Assembly (NCBI GenBank): GCA_937775265.1
Contig: CALKBV010000014.1
Location: forward strand, 1-32,972
Direction: 5' to 3'
DNA length: 32,972 bases
Origin: an uncultured Pseudomonadales bacterium
GTDB taxonomy: Bacteria > Pseudomonadota > Gammaproteobacteria > Pseudomonadales > Azotimanducaceae
Part shown: positions 7,930 to 17,055 of the stretch, piece after piece
How positions within the stretch are numbered: the first letter of the stretch is position 1
Layout of the letters: every line of letters begins with the position of its first letter
Program-made: the position numbers and the translations under genes
Notes under the pieces: generated by a model
What the model saw: only the letters and a program-made list of their open reading frames with translations
Database searches by the model: none
What the model was told of the DNA's origin: nothing

Positions 7930-8541
7930 CTATGCTTGAGCACTCGGTCGTGAGCCTACCCTTCCATACAAGGATGCAATATTTTTATTGGCATCGTTAA
8001 GTGGTTGACCAACCTGCGTACCAAATTCAATGAACACAAATAGCAAAATATCTGCAAGTGTGAACCGATCACCGCAAATGAATTCTTTGCCATCCATCAA
8101 ACCGTCGAGCCACGTTATTTTTTCCTGCGCTAACGCCTTCAGATCTGCAGCGGCGTGCGGGATCAGCGTCATGCGATCCTTAAACATCGGTACACCTTCA
8201 GCAAATCGAAATCCATTGGCAAGAGGTTCCAGGATGCCTAAATCAATACGTCTTACCCACATTCGTGTTTCAGCGCGTTCCTCTGGCGTGGTTCCGATCA
8301 AACTTGAGCCCCCGTCACGATCATCCAGATATTCGCAGATACAGGTAATCTCGGCAATGATGTCGCCGTTGTCGAGTTCCAAGGCAGGCAATTGACCGCC
8401 TGGGTTAATTTTCAGGTAGTCGCTTTGACGGTTTTCGCCAGCCATCAGATCAACCTCTTGCAGGTCAACCTCGATGCCACGCTCTGCCATGTACATGCGA
8501 ACGACTTTCGGGTTAGGCCCGACTGAGTTAAATAATTTCAT
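7930..8541 (-). CDS. Glutathione S-transferase family protein
   Basis: From the ATG at 8541 the protein is 203 residues. This start is preferred over the upstream 8589 because an AAAGGA ribosome-binding site precedes it and the canonical N terminus MKLFNSVGPNPKVVRMYMAE begins there. Residues about 1-80 are the thioredoxin-like GST domain with the cis-Pro and glutathione-binding motif (NPGGQLPALELDNGDIIAEI, where GQLPAL carries the cis-Pro). The rest is the helical C-terminal domain with the N-capping/hydrophobic staple region FTLADILLF. The S-N-P-like start suggests a Ser- or Cys-type catalytic N terminus. It probably conjugates or reduces electrophiles with glutathione. It stands alone, with decayed DNA on both sides. 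Confidence 0.88.
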   Translation of the reverse strand: MKLFNSVGPNPKVVRMYMAERGIEVDLQEVDLMAGENRQSDYLKINPGGQLPALELDNGDIIAEITCICEYLDDRDGGSSLIGTTPEERAETRMWVRRIDLGILEPLANGFRFAEGVPMFKDRMTLIPHAAADLKALAQEKITWLDGLMDGKEFICGDRFTLADILLFVFIEFGTQVGQPLNDANKNIASLYGRVGSRPSAQA

Positions 8542-9071
8542 CACTTTTCCTTTGTTAAACGTTTTTATGTCTAGTTTGCGGTAATGCAAACGCTTAAGAA
8601 ATTTTGACCAGTCACCAAGTAGAACATCATGGCTTTTGGCTCACCGTGCACTTCAACACTGGAGGCATGGTTAAAAATTTCTATGGTAAAGATACTTGAT
8701 TTTCATTTTAGCTGATAGGTTGCCCAGACAATGATGTGCCCAGTGTCCAAAAGCAACGTGGCGATTCGGTCTGCGACCTGCACTAAACGTGAAAGAATCC
8801 TTAAAACGCTGGTCAACGTGGGGCCGACCCCATTTAGCACACGCCGGCATCTAGCATTGCAGGCCCCTACCCTGATTACTATCAAGTTACGGACGATTGG
8901 CTACTTTTTTAAACGCGCAAGTACTTTGATATCGCAAATCAAACATTAATGTAACAAGAAGATGCAAATCGAATAGAAAGAAATATTTGCTTATAACCGC
9001 GCTAGACTAGGCCGCGTAACGTCAATAATTTGCTAGGATGGCCACGAACAACGAGCATAAAGGAATCAGCG
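8542..9071. other. Intergenic region between the GST and SDR genes
   Basis: About 530 bp with no recognisable gene. Short open stretches at 8703-8949 on both strands show no family motif, no ribosome-binding site and mutually overlapping frames, so I regard them as chance. The right end is AT-rich and must hold the promoter of the SDR gene, but no convincing -35/-10 pair stands out. Confidence 0.5.
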
Positions 9072-9797
9072 ATGTCAGAAAAAGTAGCATTGGTAACAGG
9101 TGCCGCCACCGGTATTGGCGCAGCTGTTTGTACGGAGTTGGCCAGCCAAGGGATTCGCGTTGCGGTATGTGACATCAATAAAGTCGATGGCGAAGCGCTT
9201 GCTAAAAAAATCGGTGGTGAATTTATCGACTGTGATGTCACTAACCTCATGAGCGTTCAGGGTGCGGTGAATATTTGTACACAGCGTTTGGGCATACCTG
9301 ACTATGTTCATCTTAACGCCGGCATCATGACTGTTCCTACAGGAGAGCCCTTTCTTGCCATCGAAGATGTCTCCGAGGCGCAATATCAGAAAATAGTTGG
9401 GGTAAACTTAAACGGTGTGTATCACGGCATGAGAACCGTATTGCCTCTGATGCGGGATAAAGGCGGGACTGTGACGATAACCGCTTCGACTGCAGGCTTA
9501 AGCGTTGTGCCGGTCGACCCTATGTATACCGCAACAAAATACGCGCTGATCGGATTTGGTCGTGCTGTCGCGGCAGCAAACGAGGGCACAAACATTCGCG
9601 TCAATGTTATCTGCCCTGGCGTTACAGATACTCAAATTGTACCGGATGACTATAGAAGACCCGAATTCAATGTGATGGCCGTTGAGGTTATGGCAGCTGA
9701 AATTGTTGATTTACTGTTCGATGGAGAAAATGGCGAGGTGCGTGTGAAGAACGCCGCCGATAAGACCTCATTTACCGTCGAGCTACCCAAACTTTAG
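9072..9797 (+). CDS. Short-chain dehydrogenase/reductase
   Basis: The protein is 241 residues from the ATG at 9072, which has an AAGGA site upstream and begins MSEKVALVTGAATGIG. The earlier ATG at 9030 would add an unrelated leader. The classical SDR cofactor motif T-G-A-A-T-G-I-G lies at residues 9-16, and D53 with following residues contacts the adenine ring. The L-N-A-G-I-M motif is at about 81-86. The catalytic triad is Ser139 or so in TITAST, Tyr152 and Lys156 in Y-T-A-T-K. An acidic residue (D34) after beta-2 suggests NAD rather than NADP. The substrate is unknown; 3-hydroxyacyl or alcohol oxidation would fit the lipid-related surroundings. It appears monocistronic. Confidence 0.87.
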   Translation: MSEKVALVTGAATGIGAAVCTELASQGIRVAVCDINKVDGEALAKKIGGEFIDCDVTNLMSVQGAVNICTQRLGIPDYVHLNAGIMTVPTGEPFLAIEDVSEAQYQKIVGVNLNGVYHGMRTVLPLMRDKGGTVTITASTAGLSVVPVDPMYTATKYALIGFGRAVAAANEGTNIRVNVICPGVTDTQIVPDDYRRPEFNVMAVEVMAAEIVDLLFDGENGEVRVKNAADKTSFTVELPKL

Positions 9798-9954
9798 CTA
9801 ATCGGCAGTATCTAAAGTCAGTCCTAAACCCTTCGTACTTCGACCGAAATAAAAGATGACACAGGCATCCAATTGATTCTCTGAACATCGCCGGCAGCAC
9901 CGACCGGCAAGTTGAATACCCAGCGTAACGGCATGACACTAACGGTACCTTTTC

Positions 9955-9983
9955 CTGACCAGTCGTGGATCACTCTATATAAT
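9955..9983 (+). promoter_or_regulatory. Sigma70-like promoter of selU
   Basis: A perfect -10 hexamer TATAAT (9978-9983) is preceded by a 17-bp spacer and a -35 hexamer CTGACC (9955-9960) that matches the TTGACA consensus at four of six positions. It lies 32 bp before the selU start at 10016. Assigned by eye. Confidence 0.5.
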
Positions 9984-10015
9984 GCCCGCTCGTCTCACAG
10001 GTTAACGCAAACGAT

Positions 10016-11098
10016 ATGGCTAACACGTTGGATATGCAGACAATCTTTCGTGAGGATATCCCCCTCATCGATGTCCGAGCGCCGGTTGAGTTCGATGCCG
10101 GGGCCTTCTCACAAGCCAGCAACTTACCCATTCTTGATGATATGCAGCGTGAACAGGTCGGTATCTGTTATTCAGCATCTGGGCCTGATTCTGCAACCAG
10201 TCTGGGGCACGACCTGGTATCCGGAGAAGACAGAGATATCAAGATAGCCGCATGGCTGGCATTCCTGCGTGAGCATCCTGAGGCCCTGCTCTATTGCTTT
10301 CGTGGCGGCCAGCGATCCCGCATCGCCTGTGAGTGGCTGAAGGCGGAAGGCTATGATGTGCCCAGAATTGAAGGCGGGTACAAAGCGCTGCGTCGATGCC
10401 TGTTGTCTACCATCGAAAACCTGCCGCCGCTAATCATTGTTGCTGGTAAAACAGGTTCAGGAAAAACGGAGTTTCTTCAACAGTTTGACCAGGCGATAGA
10501 TTTAGAGGGTATCGCCAACCATCGCGGCAGTGCCTTTGGCCGACATATATCTGCTCAGCCTACCCAGTTGAATTTTGAGAATGAACTGTCAATTCATTTT
10601 CTGAAACTTGCTAAACATTCTTCTACTTTTATCGAAGACGAAGGACGGATGATAGGCAAAGTTCATCTGCCGCCGCCACTGCAAGAGAAAATGCAAACCG
10701 CGCCAATTGCGCTTCTAGAGGACTCTATAGCGACGCGCGCCGACCGAATTTATCAGGAGTATATCGAGCTTCAATGGCGTGAATATGAAGCTCATTTTGA
10801 AGGTCGGGCTACGGGCGAATTCAGCCGTTACCTGATTGAAGCGGTTGATGCGATTCGAAAACGACTCGGGAACACGGCGCATAGCGAAGTCAGGAGCAGC
10901 GTGCTTGCTGCACTTAAACATCAGGAACAGGTTGGCTCTCTTGAAGGTCATCGCGAGTGGATTACCGTGCTTCTCGCCGATTACTACGACCCTATGTACA
11001 ACTATCAACTCGAAAAGAAATCGAGCCGGGTCAAGGTCACCGGGTCGCGAGAAGTGGTCACCGATTGGCTATTAAACCATGCAGAGAGCTTCGCATGA
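10016..11098 (+). CDS. selU: tRNA 2-selenouridine synthase
   Basis: This enzyme (SelU/MnmH) replaces the sulfur of 2-thiouridine-34 in tRNAs for Lys, Glu and Gln with selenium, through a geranylated intermediate and selenophosphate. At 360 residues it matches the family length. The N-terminal rhodanese domain (about 1-125) has IDVRAPVEFDAGAFSQA and the catalytic Cys94 in Y-C-F-R-G-G-Q-R-S. The C-terminal half has a P-loop G-K-T-G-S-G-K-T (144-151), followed by HRGSAFG and the late EDEGRMIG motif. The enzyme needs selenophosphate from SelD, so the organism must metabolise selenium. Its stop overlaps the next gene's ATG (ATGA at 11095-11098), suggesting translational coupling. A good promoter lies upstream. 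Confidence 0.95.
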   Translation: MANTLDMQTIFREDIPLIDVRAPVEFDAGAFSQASNLPILDDMQREQVGICYSASGPDSATSLGHDLVSGEDRDIKIAAWLAFLREHPEALLYCFRGGQRSRIACEWLKAEGYDVPRIEGGYKALRRCLLSTIENLPPLIIVAGKTGSGKTEFLQQFDQAIDLEGIANHRGSAFGRHISAQPTQLNFENELSIHFLKLAKHSSTFIEDEGRMIGKVHLPPPLQEKMQTAPIALLEDSIATRADRIYQEYIELQWREYEAHFEGRATGEFSRYLIEAVDAIRKRLGNTAHSEVRSSVLAALKHQEQVGSLEGHREWITVLLADYYDPMYNYQLEKKSSRVKVTGSREVVTDWLLNHAESFA

Positions 11099-11471
11099 CC
11101 AAGGACTATCCTCCGACGCGTGGTCAACTGCTGCGTCAAGTATTGGTATTCCAGTTTAAGTTGGCGATGGACGGTATTAGGGACGTGTTGCTGAGCCCTA
11201 TTTCCGTAATCGCTGCATTAGCAGGTATCCTCACAAGCCATACTGACCCATCCCGTTACTTCAGGCGGGACTCCTACTGGGCCACCGGTCTGACCAGTGG
11301 ATAAACCTATTTAATACCCACAGTAAAGATAGCGAGTCGTCTACCGCAGATGATTTTGTCCGCGAAGCGGAATCTATTGTGCGCAGCGAGCTTGAAAAAG
11401 GCGGGGTTATGCCGAGGCTGAAGCACCCGGCAAAGAAATCGGAAAACCAATCATCTGAAAAAGGAGAGTAG
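11095..11471 (+). pseudogene. Small conserved gene downstream of selU, broken by a frameshift
   Basis: The ATG overlaps the selU stop. The first frame encodes MTKDYPPTRGQLLRQVLVFQ, then KLAMDGIRDVLLSPISVIAA with one likely membrane helix, and ends artificially at 11304. Around 11268 (AGGCGGGAC) the protein-like sequence moves to another frame. That frame reads LLLGHRSDQWINLF, then DDFVREAESIVRSELEKGG, and stops at 11469-11471. Joined, the product is about 125 residues. It resembles a proteobacterial family of unknown function with an L-G-R-R-S-D-x-W-I-N-L-F-like core (remembered, not searched). A single-base indel, a sequencing error or, less likely, programmed frameshifting could explain it. 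A role linked to selU is only suggested by the coupling. Confidence 0.65.
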
Positions 11472-11483
11472 GATCCTCGTCTC

Positions 11484-13094
11484 CTAAGAAAGTGAAATAC
11501 CCGCGTAGTCACTTTCTGCTACGTCACGCAACTGTTCCCTGTATTTTTGCGCACCCCCCAGATAGATCTGATAACGAAGCTTGTCATGACCAACAACATT
11601 GGAGTTGTACCCCGTAAACCAGGATTTTGTTTTGGTTAGCAGCATCATGTCGTAGCCTGCCTTGACATGTTCGAGCCAATCGGCTTCTGCTTCCTTCTCT
11701 GGTTCAAACCGTTGATATCCATGTTCTCGGAGATAACAGATAAATGCGGTCGCCCAATCGACGGCTTCTTCGATAGCCCGGGGGAAGTTCGACGAGACTG
11801 AAGCTCCTTGCGGCCCTGCCAGCGTCATCATGTTAGGGAAGCCGTGAGTCTGGAGCCCCAGAAACGTAATCGGGCCCTCCTTCCATTTTTCATGAAGCTT
11901 GTTTCCGCGGGCTCCCTCAATATTGATTTTGTCGAACGCTCCAGTAATCGCATCAAATCCCGTCGCGTAAACGATTAGGTCAAATTCATGGTCCTCGCTG
12001 GTTGTCCGCACACCGTTCTCAGTAATACAGGCTATGGGTGTTTCATTCAGGTCAACCAATCTGACATTATTCCGGTTATAAGCCTCGTAATAATTCGTTT
12101 CAAGAGGTACACGGCGGGTTCCAAAACCATGATCCCTGGGGATGAGTTTCTCGGCGAGTTTGGGGTCGTGAACCCTGGACCGAATCTTGTCGGCGATAAA
12201 GGCTGAGTACTGCGCATTGGCACCCTCTTCCAACAACACATTTCGATAATTCCCTAACCAGACGCCAAACCCGGGTGAATTGTAAAGCTCTTCCCAAAAT
12301 TCCCTGCGTTCTTCTTCAGGCACTTCTTCGACATGTCGAGGGTCTGGACCATGCAAGAACCCCCCTGGAGTCGTCCTGCATTTTTCAAATATTTCGTCGT
12401 AAGAAGACTTAATCTTCGCCATCGTGGCAGTGTCGATGGGTCCATTCTTAAGCGGCGCGCACCAATTAGGCCGCCGTTGGAAGACTGTCAGGCTGCCGAC
12501 CTTGTCAGCAATATCTGAAATCACCTGTACCCCGGTAGCCCCGGTGCCGATAACCCCTACTCGCTTACCTTGCAGTTCAACCGGTTCCTTCGGCCAGTGA
12601 TAGGTGTGAAAGGATTCGCCCTGAAAGTTGCTAACGCCTTCTATGTTGGGAAGCGTTGGAGTGGAGAGCATTCCAATCGCGGTTAACAATATGTTACATG
12701 TCAGGCATCGGCCATCTTTCAGAGAGACCTTCCAAACACTCCTGGATTCGTCAAAAACAGCAGACTTGACCCTGCACTCAAACTGCATGTGTACACGCAG
12801 GTTAAACTTGTCTGCAACATGGTTCAGGTAACGCAGTGTTTCAGGCTGGCCGGCAAAGTGTTCACTCCAATCCCATTCCTGCAACAGCTCATCGGAAAAC
12901 GAATAAGAATAACTGTAACTCTCTGAATCAAAACGGGCACCGGGATATCGATTCCAATACCAGGTACCCCCAAGGTCACTGCCGGCTTCCAGCACCGTGG
13001 CATCGATGCCCAACTCAAGCAGCCGATACAGCTGATAGATGCCACAAACACCAGCACCGATCACTACAACTTCATGGTGTTTACTTTCCGTCAT
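11484..13094 (-). CDS. Flavin-containing (Baeyer-Villiger type) monooxygenase
   Basis: This 536-residue protein has the layout of class B flavoprotein monooxygenases. The FAD-binding G-A-G-V-C-G is at residues 13-18. It is followed by LGGTWYWNRYPGARFDSESY, characteristic of cyclohexanone-monooxygenase relatives. The Baeyer-Villiger fingerprint F-x-G-x-x-x-H-x-x-x-W-P appears as FQGESFHTYHWP at about residue 157. A second Rossmann motif for NADPH, VIGTGATGVQ, follows. The AxGxD-like YATGFDAITGAF is in the C-terminal third. It should oxygenate ketones to esters or lactones using FAD, NADPH and oxygen. The substrate is unknown; cyclic ketone, steroid or alkanone degradation would fit the nearby acyl-CoA enzymes. 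It converges on the broken selU-coupled gene 12 bp away. Confidence 0.9.
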   Translation of the reverse strand: MTESKHHEVVVIGAGVCGIYQLYRLLELGIDATVLEAGSDLGGTWYWNRYPGARFDSESYSYSYSFSDELLQEWDWSEHFAGQPETLRYLNHVADKFNLRVHMQFECRVKSAVFDESRSVWKVSLKDGRCLTCNILLTAIGMLSTPTLPNIEGVSNFQGESFHTYHWPKEPVELQGKRVGVIGTGATGVQVISDIADKVGSLTVFQRRPNWCAPLKNGPIDTATMAKIKSSYDEIFEKCRTTPGGFLHGPDPRHVEEVPEEERREFWEELYNSPGFGVWLGNYRNVLLEEGANAQYSAFIADKIRSRVHDPKLAEKLIPRDHGFGTRRVPLETNYYEAYNRNNVRLVDLNETPIACITENGVRTTSEDHEFDLIVYATGFDAITGAFDKINIEGARGNKLHEKWKEGPITFLGLQTHGFPNMMTLAGPQGASVSSNFPRAIEEAVDWATAFICYLREHGYQRFEPEKEAEADWLEHVKAGYDMMLLTKTKSWFTGYNSNVVGHDKLRYQIYLGGAQKYREQLRDVAESDYAGISLS

Positions 13095-13194
13095 TAACCA
13101 TCCTACGTTTTCGTTATATTTTGACCATCAATACATTGGTGTTCAATCCATACAGTATCCATTGTGCCATTAACCGCTGTCTTAATTGATGTCA

Positions 13195-13234
13195 CTTTCA
13201 GGGTGCCTTTCCGGGGCCTTTCAGGGTGCCTTTC
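13195..13234. repeat. 17-bp direct repeat upstream of the monooxygenase
   Basis: CTTTCAGGGTGCCTTTC occurs at 13195-13211 and again at 13218-13234, a period of 23 bp, with a third partial copy between them. It lies between the end of the antiporter gene and the start of the monooxygenase gene, thus in the latter's upstream region. It may be slippage-generated or a tandem regulator site. Confidence 0.5.
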
Positions 13235-13249
13235 AGGCAGGTCCCGGCG

Positions 13250-15739
13250 CTAGTCCTTCGTCGTGCCTAAGGTCACTCTTTTCCGGTCTACCTCTTCCAG
13301 CATCTGTCTTATCTTTGGATGCTGCGCGCAAACCCTGTCCAGGTCCTGACGCTTCAATTCATACAAAGAACAGGGGGTTGCGGCTATCGTTGTCGCATTT
13401 CGCGGGGTGCCATGAAGAAGCGCGGCTTCACCGAAGAAATCACCTGCATACAAAGTCGCCACATGGTTGACAGCATCGCCCTCGGTTACTTCGACATTGG
13501 CGATACCTCGCGCGATCAGGAATATAGAATCACCAGCATTTCCTTGTCTGATAATGGCTTTTCCTCGAGGTACGGTCTTTGTACGAAGGTAACTGCCAAT
13601 AAAAGCATGCTCTGCTTCACTAACGCACTGAAACATGGGAACTTTCTTCAGAATTTCGGTCACCTCAATTTCAAAGCAGGCTGACATGTTTTCCTGGTTG
13701 AGCTGCCTGATCCGACTTGCCTGGTTTTTCAATATCGTGTGAGCTATACCTTCGTTGATCATCCCCATTTCAGCTGCCTGCTCTACTGATTCATGCTCAG
13801 CTACCAGGAGCAATCGCTGCCCCAATTGCTCCTGGATCGTTTCGACGAATTCCGGATACTGCTCAGCGACTTCATCAATCTGGCTTTTGGCGGCTGTTAG
13901 AATATCCTCGTAGACCTGTCTGATTTTTGCGGTGGTAGCGGTATCAACATTACCCTCACTGGCTATTGTATCCAGGCCGCGTAGTACCGAGTTCGCTGCG
14001 CGATATCTCCCCCAGGCAACGTCGTAGTCCCGGATAATACTCGAGGTAGATAGCCTCTCCGCCAATGCTCGGGCCCCAGCAACTTCGAACATATTAGTGA
14101 TGACTTCAAAGACGGCTTTGCCAATCGACTTCTCTGCCTTGACCGTCGGCATCAGGCCCCGGTGACGGACCTCATCAATCTGTACAGCGATAGTATGCTC
14201 CAGCTCTCGGTAAGCGGATTCGTTGATCAGACCATGAGAGAACAACTCATAGAACCGGGTTTTTTCTCTGGCAAGACAACGCATAGCGAGAATCTTGGCC
14301 ATTTCTGCCTTGGTCATGGTGCTATTGAGCGTCTCGATCTCAGCTCCGAGTTCTGACAGGCTTTGCTCACTTTTTTCACGGAGGTTATCGGCGATCCGTT
14401 GCGAAAAAAGCCCGCTACTAACAAGTGAATTAAGTCGCTTCAATCCTTCTACACGGGCGTTTTTGTCCCCCTCTAGTTTAGCCAGCGAATCCGATAGGCT
14501 GAGCGCATCAAGGCCCAGAAATTTCACCAGTTTTTCAATGCTGAGCCCCTGCACTACCAGCGTGAACAGAACCGCACCCATGACCAGGGAGATCAGAGTG
14601 TCTTTGTAATCAAAAGGTGGCAACGCAAGAACAATAGCTAGGGCAATAGCGCCTCTTAACCCGCCCCAGTACATTACGGACTGAAATGGCATGCCGATCG
14701 GTTCTGCGCCGGGCATTCGACCTATAAGAGGTACGACAGTAAAAATAACGATAGCCCGTGATATCAGCATCGCGACAACGACCAGTGCGATCAGGTCTAC
14801 AGATTCCCACAATACGACCAGGTCAATCTGTAGCCCGACCATCAGGAAGATCAACGCATTAGCGACGAATGCTAAATATTCCCAGAAATGCTCCATAAAC
14901 TCTGACGTACTGGGTGAAATCTTCGATCTGCCCCATGAGCCAATGGTCATGCCTGCGGCGACCACCGCCATGATGCCGCTGACATGAAACACATGTTCAG
15001 CAATGATAAATGAGAAATAGGCCAGGATGGTGGTAAGGGTGATTTCAATCCCGGGATCAGATTCGATTCGTCCCAGCATGTAGCCGGTCATCAACGCCAA
15101 TACCCAACCAACGATAACTCCACCCACAAACACAAACAGGAATTCCCCTGTGCCGCTTACAAGCACTTCTGAAGAAAATTCACCGGCAGTCAGCAGACCG
15201 ATCAGGATAGTGGCAAGCACCAGTGACGTTGCGTCGTTAAACAGACTCTCGCCTTCTACCAATATGGTTAATCTTTCGGGAACACCGAGCTGTTTAAAGA
15301 TTGCAATAACGGCCACGGGGTCAGTAGCACTCAGGATTGCCCCCAACAACAGCCCCACCATCAAATCGAAATCGGTAAACACTGAAAAAATGAAACCAAT
15401 GATGCACGTAGAGATCAGTAGTCCTGGAATAGCCAGTGTCAGAATTGGCCAGAGGTTGCTTGAGACCTGCCGTGCATTAAGGTTGAATGCCGATTCGAAA
15501 ATCAGCGTCGGGATGAATACAAAAAGAACCAGTTCTGGTGTCAGTTGAAATTCACTCAGCAAAGACAATCCAGGAACATCGTGCCCGAACTGAGATATGG
15601 CGATGCCAACAAAGACCAAAAGGACCGTTAGCGGCAGCTTATCGACCCTTTTACTGAACAAGGAGGTTACTGCGGCAATCAACAGCAGCAGAACAATGCC
15701 GGTCACCAGGTCAGTTATGCTACTTCCAGCATGCTCCAT
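13250..15739 (-). CDS. NhaP-type Na+/H+ antiporter with C-terminal cyclic-nucleotide-binding domain
   Basis: This 829-residue inner-membrane protein has about 12 hydrophobic helices in residues 1-410. They include the CPA1 motifs FVFIPTLIFESAFNLNARQV, the ATDPVAV loop and the ion-binding Asn-Asp in EGESLFNDATSLV. A soluble region (about 410-690) rich in charged helices follows. A cyclic-nucleotide-binding or Crp-like domain occupies about 695-815: R-Q-G-N-A-G-D-S-I-F-L-I then GDFFGEAALLHGTPRNATTI, which matches the phosphate-binding cassette F-G-E-x-A-L-x-x-x-x-x-R-x-A-T. The architecture suggests sodium/proton exchange gated by a cyclic nucleotide, similar in layout to animal sperm-type exchangers. 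The ligand is inferred only. It lies about 155 bp upstream of the monooxygenase. Confidence 0.9.
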   Translation of the reverse strand: MEHAGSSITDLVTGIVLLLLIAAVTSLFSKRVDKLPLTVLLVFVGIAISQFGHDVPGLSLLSEFQLTPELVLFVFIPTLIFESAFNLNARQVSSNLWPILTLAIPGLLISTCIIGFIFSVFTDFDLMVGLLLGAILSATDPVAVIAIFKQLGVPERLTILVEGESLFNDATSLVLATILIGLLTAGEFSSEVLVSGTGEFLFVFVGGVIVGWVLALMTGYMLGRIESDPGIEITLTTILAYFSFIIAEHVFHVSGIMAVVAAGMTIGSWGRSKISPSTSEFMEHFWEYLAFVANALIFLMVGLQIDLVVLWESVDLIALVVVAMLISRAIVIFTVVPLIGRMPGAEPIGMPFQSVMYWGGLRGAIALAIVLALPPFDYKDTLISLVMGAVLFTLVVQGLSIEKLVKFLGLDALSLSDSLAKLEGDKNARVEGLKRLNSLVSSGLFSQRIADNLREKSEQSLSELGAEIETLNSTMTKAEMAKILAMRCLAREKTRFYELFSHGLINESAYRELEHTIAVQIDEVRHRGLMPTVKAEKSIGKAVFEVITNMFEVAGARALAERLSTSSIIRDYDVAWGRYRAANSVLRGLDTIASEGNVDTATTAKIRQVYEDILTAAKSQIDEVAEQYPEFVETIQEQLGQRLLLVAEHESVEQAAEMGMINEGIAHTILKNQASRIRQLNQENMSACFEIEVTEILKKVPMFQCVSEAEHAFIGSYLRTKTVPRGKAIIRQGNAGDSIFLIARGIANVEVTEGDAVNHVATLYAGDFFGEAALLHGTPRNATTIAATPCSLYELKRQDLDRVCAQHPKIRQMLEEVDRKRVTLGTTKD

Positions 15740-15824
15740 CTCACCTCCTCAGTTCGAAAATTCAATCAACTAAAAACCGTTTTTTCGATTCTATTCCGCC
15801 CTGCTATCTGTTTCCTGTTCCGGT

Positions 15825-16991
15825 CTAATAACTTTTTTCCTGCCCCAACACTCTTTCACCGATGAATGACTTAATCATTTCCTGCGATACCGGTGCAATG
15901 ACAGGGATCATGATTTCACGTAGATACCGTTCCACGTGATATTCCTTAGCGTAGCCCATCCCACCGTGGGTCAAAACACTTCTCTGGCAGGCTGACAACG
16001 CGGCTTCTGCCGCCAGGTATTTGGCTGTGTTAGCTTCAGCACCACAGGGTTCCCCCCTGTCATATATTGATGCGGCCTTGAAGACCATCAGCATCGCGGC
16101 TTCCAATTCCATCCAGTTCACCGCAAGTGGATGCTGGATCGCCTGGTTTTTGCCAATGGGGCGATCAAAAACAACACGTTCACGTGCGTAGTTAGCCGCT
16201 CGTTCCAGCGCGGCCTGACCTAAACCCACGGCCTCTGCTGCGATCAGGATTCTTTCGGGGTTCAGTCCATGAAGCAGACATTTCCATCCATCTCCTTCCT
16301 CACCAATACGGTCCTGAACTGGTACGATCAGGTTATCAATGAATAGCGAATTGCTATCAACGGCTTTTCGGCCCATTTTCTCAATTAATCGGACTTCGAT
16401 TTTTTCCCGGTCCAGATCAGTAAAAAAAAGAGACAGGCCGTCCGTTGGGCGTTCACATTCAGATAATGGCGTCGTCCTTGCGATCAGCAAAATTTTGCTT
16501 GCAGTCTGTGCCGTTGTCGTCCAAAGCTTCTGGCCGTTAATGACATAATTGTCGCCATCACGTTCTGCGCGAGTTTCCAGCTTTGAGGTATTGAGTCCGG
16601 AGTTAGGTTCAGTGACACCAAAGCATGCCCTGTCCAGCCCCTGAATTAGTGGTGGTAGGAAGCGAGACTTTTGTTCGTGAGTACCAAACACGACGATCGG
16701 GTTCGGTCCAAACAGGTTCAGGTGTACAGCCGAGGCGCCACTCATGCCGGCTCCGGAGCGGGCTATTGTATGGGCTAGAATCAGCGCCTCACTAACGCCC
16801 AGGCCAGCACCACCAAATTCTTCCGGCATTGCAATGCCTAACCACCCACCCTCTGTGATGGCGCGCACAAACTCTTCAGGAAAGTTACCGTCTGTGTCTC
16901 TCTCCAGCCAATAATCCTCCCCGAAGTTGCGACAAATTCGAGAAACTGCGTCCTGGATCGCAAGTTGTTGTTCGCTGAATTCAAAATTCAT
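15825..16991 (-). CDS. Acyl-CoA dehydrogenase
   Basis: The protein is 388 residues from the ATG at 16991, beginning MNFEFSEQQLAIQDAVSRIC. A TTG eight codons upstream has no better signal. The fold follows the family: N-terminal helices, LGIAMPEEFGGAGLG (about 55), the FAD/substrate strand ACFGVTEPNSGLNTSKLETRA (about 130) and the C-terminal helical domain with VLTHGGMGYAKEYHVERYLRE near the end. It oxidises an acyl-CoA to the 2-enoyl-CoA and passes electrons to ETF. Chain specificity is not visible. The gene is divergent from the TetR regulator at 17182 with a palindromic site between them, so it is a likely target of that repressor. Confidence 0.9.
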   Translation of the reverse strand: MNFEFSEQQLAIQDAVSRICRNFGEDYWLERDTDGNFPEEFVRAITEGGWLGIAMPEEFGGAGLGVSEALILAHTIARSGAGMSGASAVHLNLFGPNPIVVFGTHEQKSRFLPPLIQGLDRACFGVTEPNSGLNTSKLETRAERDGDNYVINGQKLWTTTAQTASKILLIARTTPLSECERPTDGLSLFFTDLDREKIEVRLIEKMGRKAVDSNSLFIDNLIVPVQDRIGEEGDGWKCLLHGLNPERILIAAEAVGLGQAALERAANYARERVVFDRPIGKNQAIQHPLAVNWMELEAAMLMVFKAASIYDRGEPCGAEANTAKYLAAEAALSACQRSVLTHGGMGYAKEYHVERYLREIMIPVIAPVSQEMIKSFIGERVLGQEKSY

Positions 16992-17055
16992 GTAAATTCC
17001 AGTAAAGAGGAGCAAGGGTGCAGAATACTATGCAAGTTGAATGCAAAACGCATAT

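Noticed and set aside
8703..8949. Overlapping open frames of 60 and 72 codons on opposite strands between the GST and SDR genes
   Set aside because: No family motif, no ribosome-binding site, and the peptides look like random translation; a transposase origin was considered but not supported.
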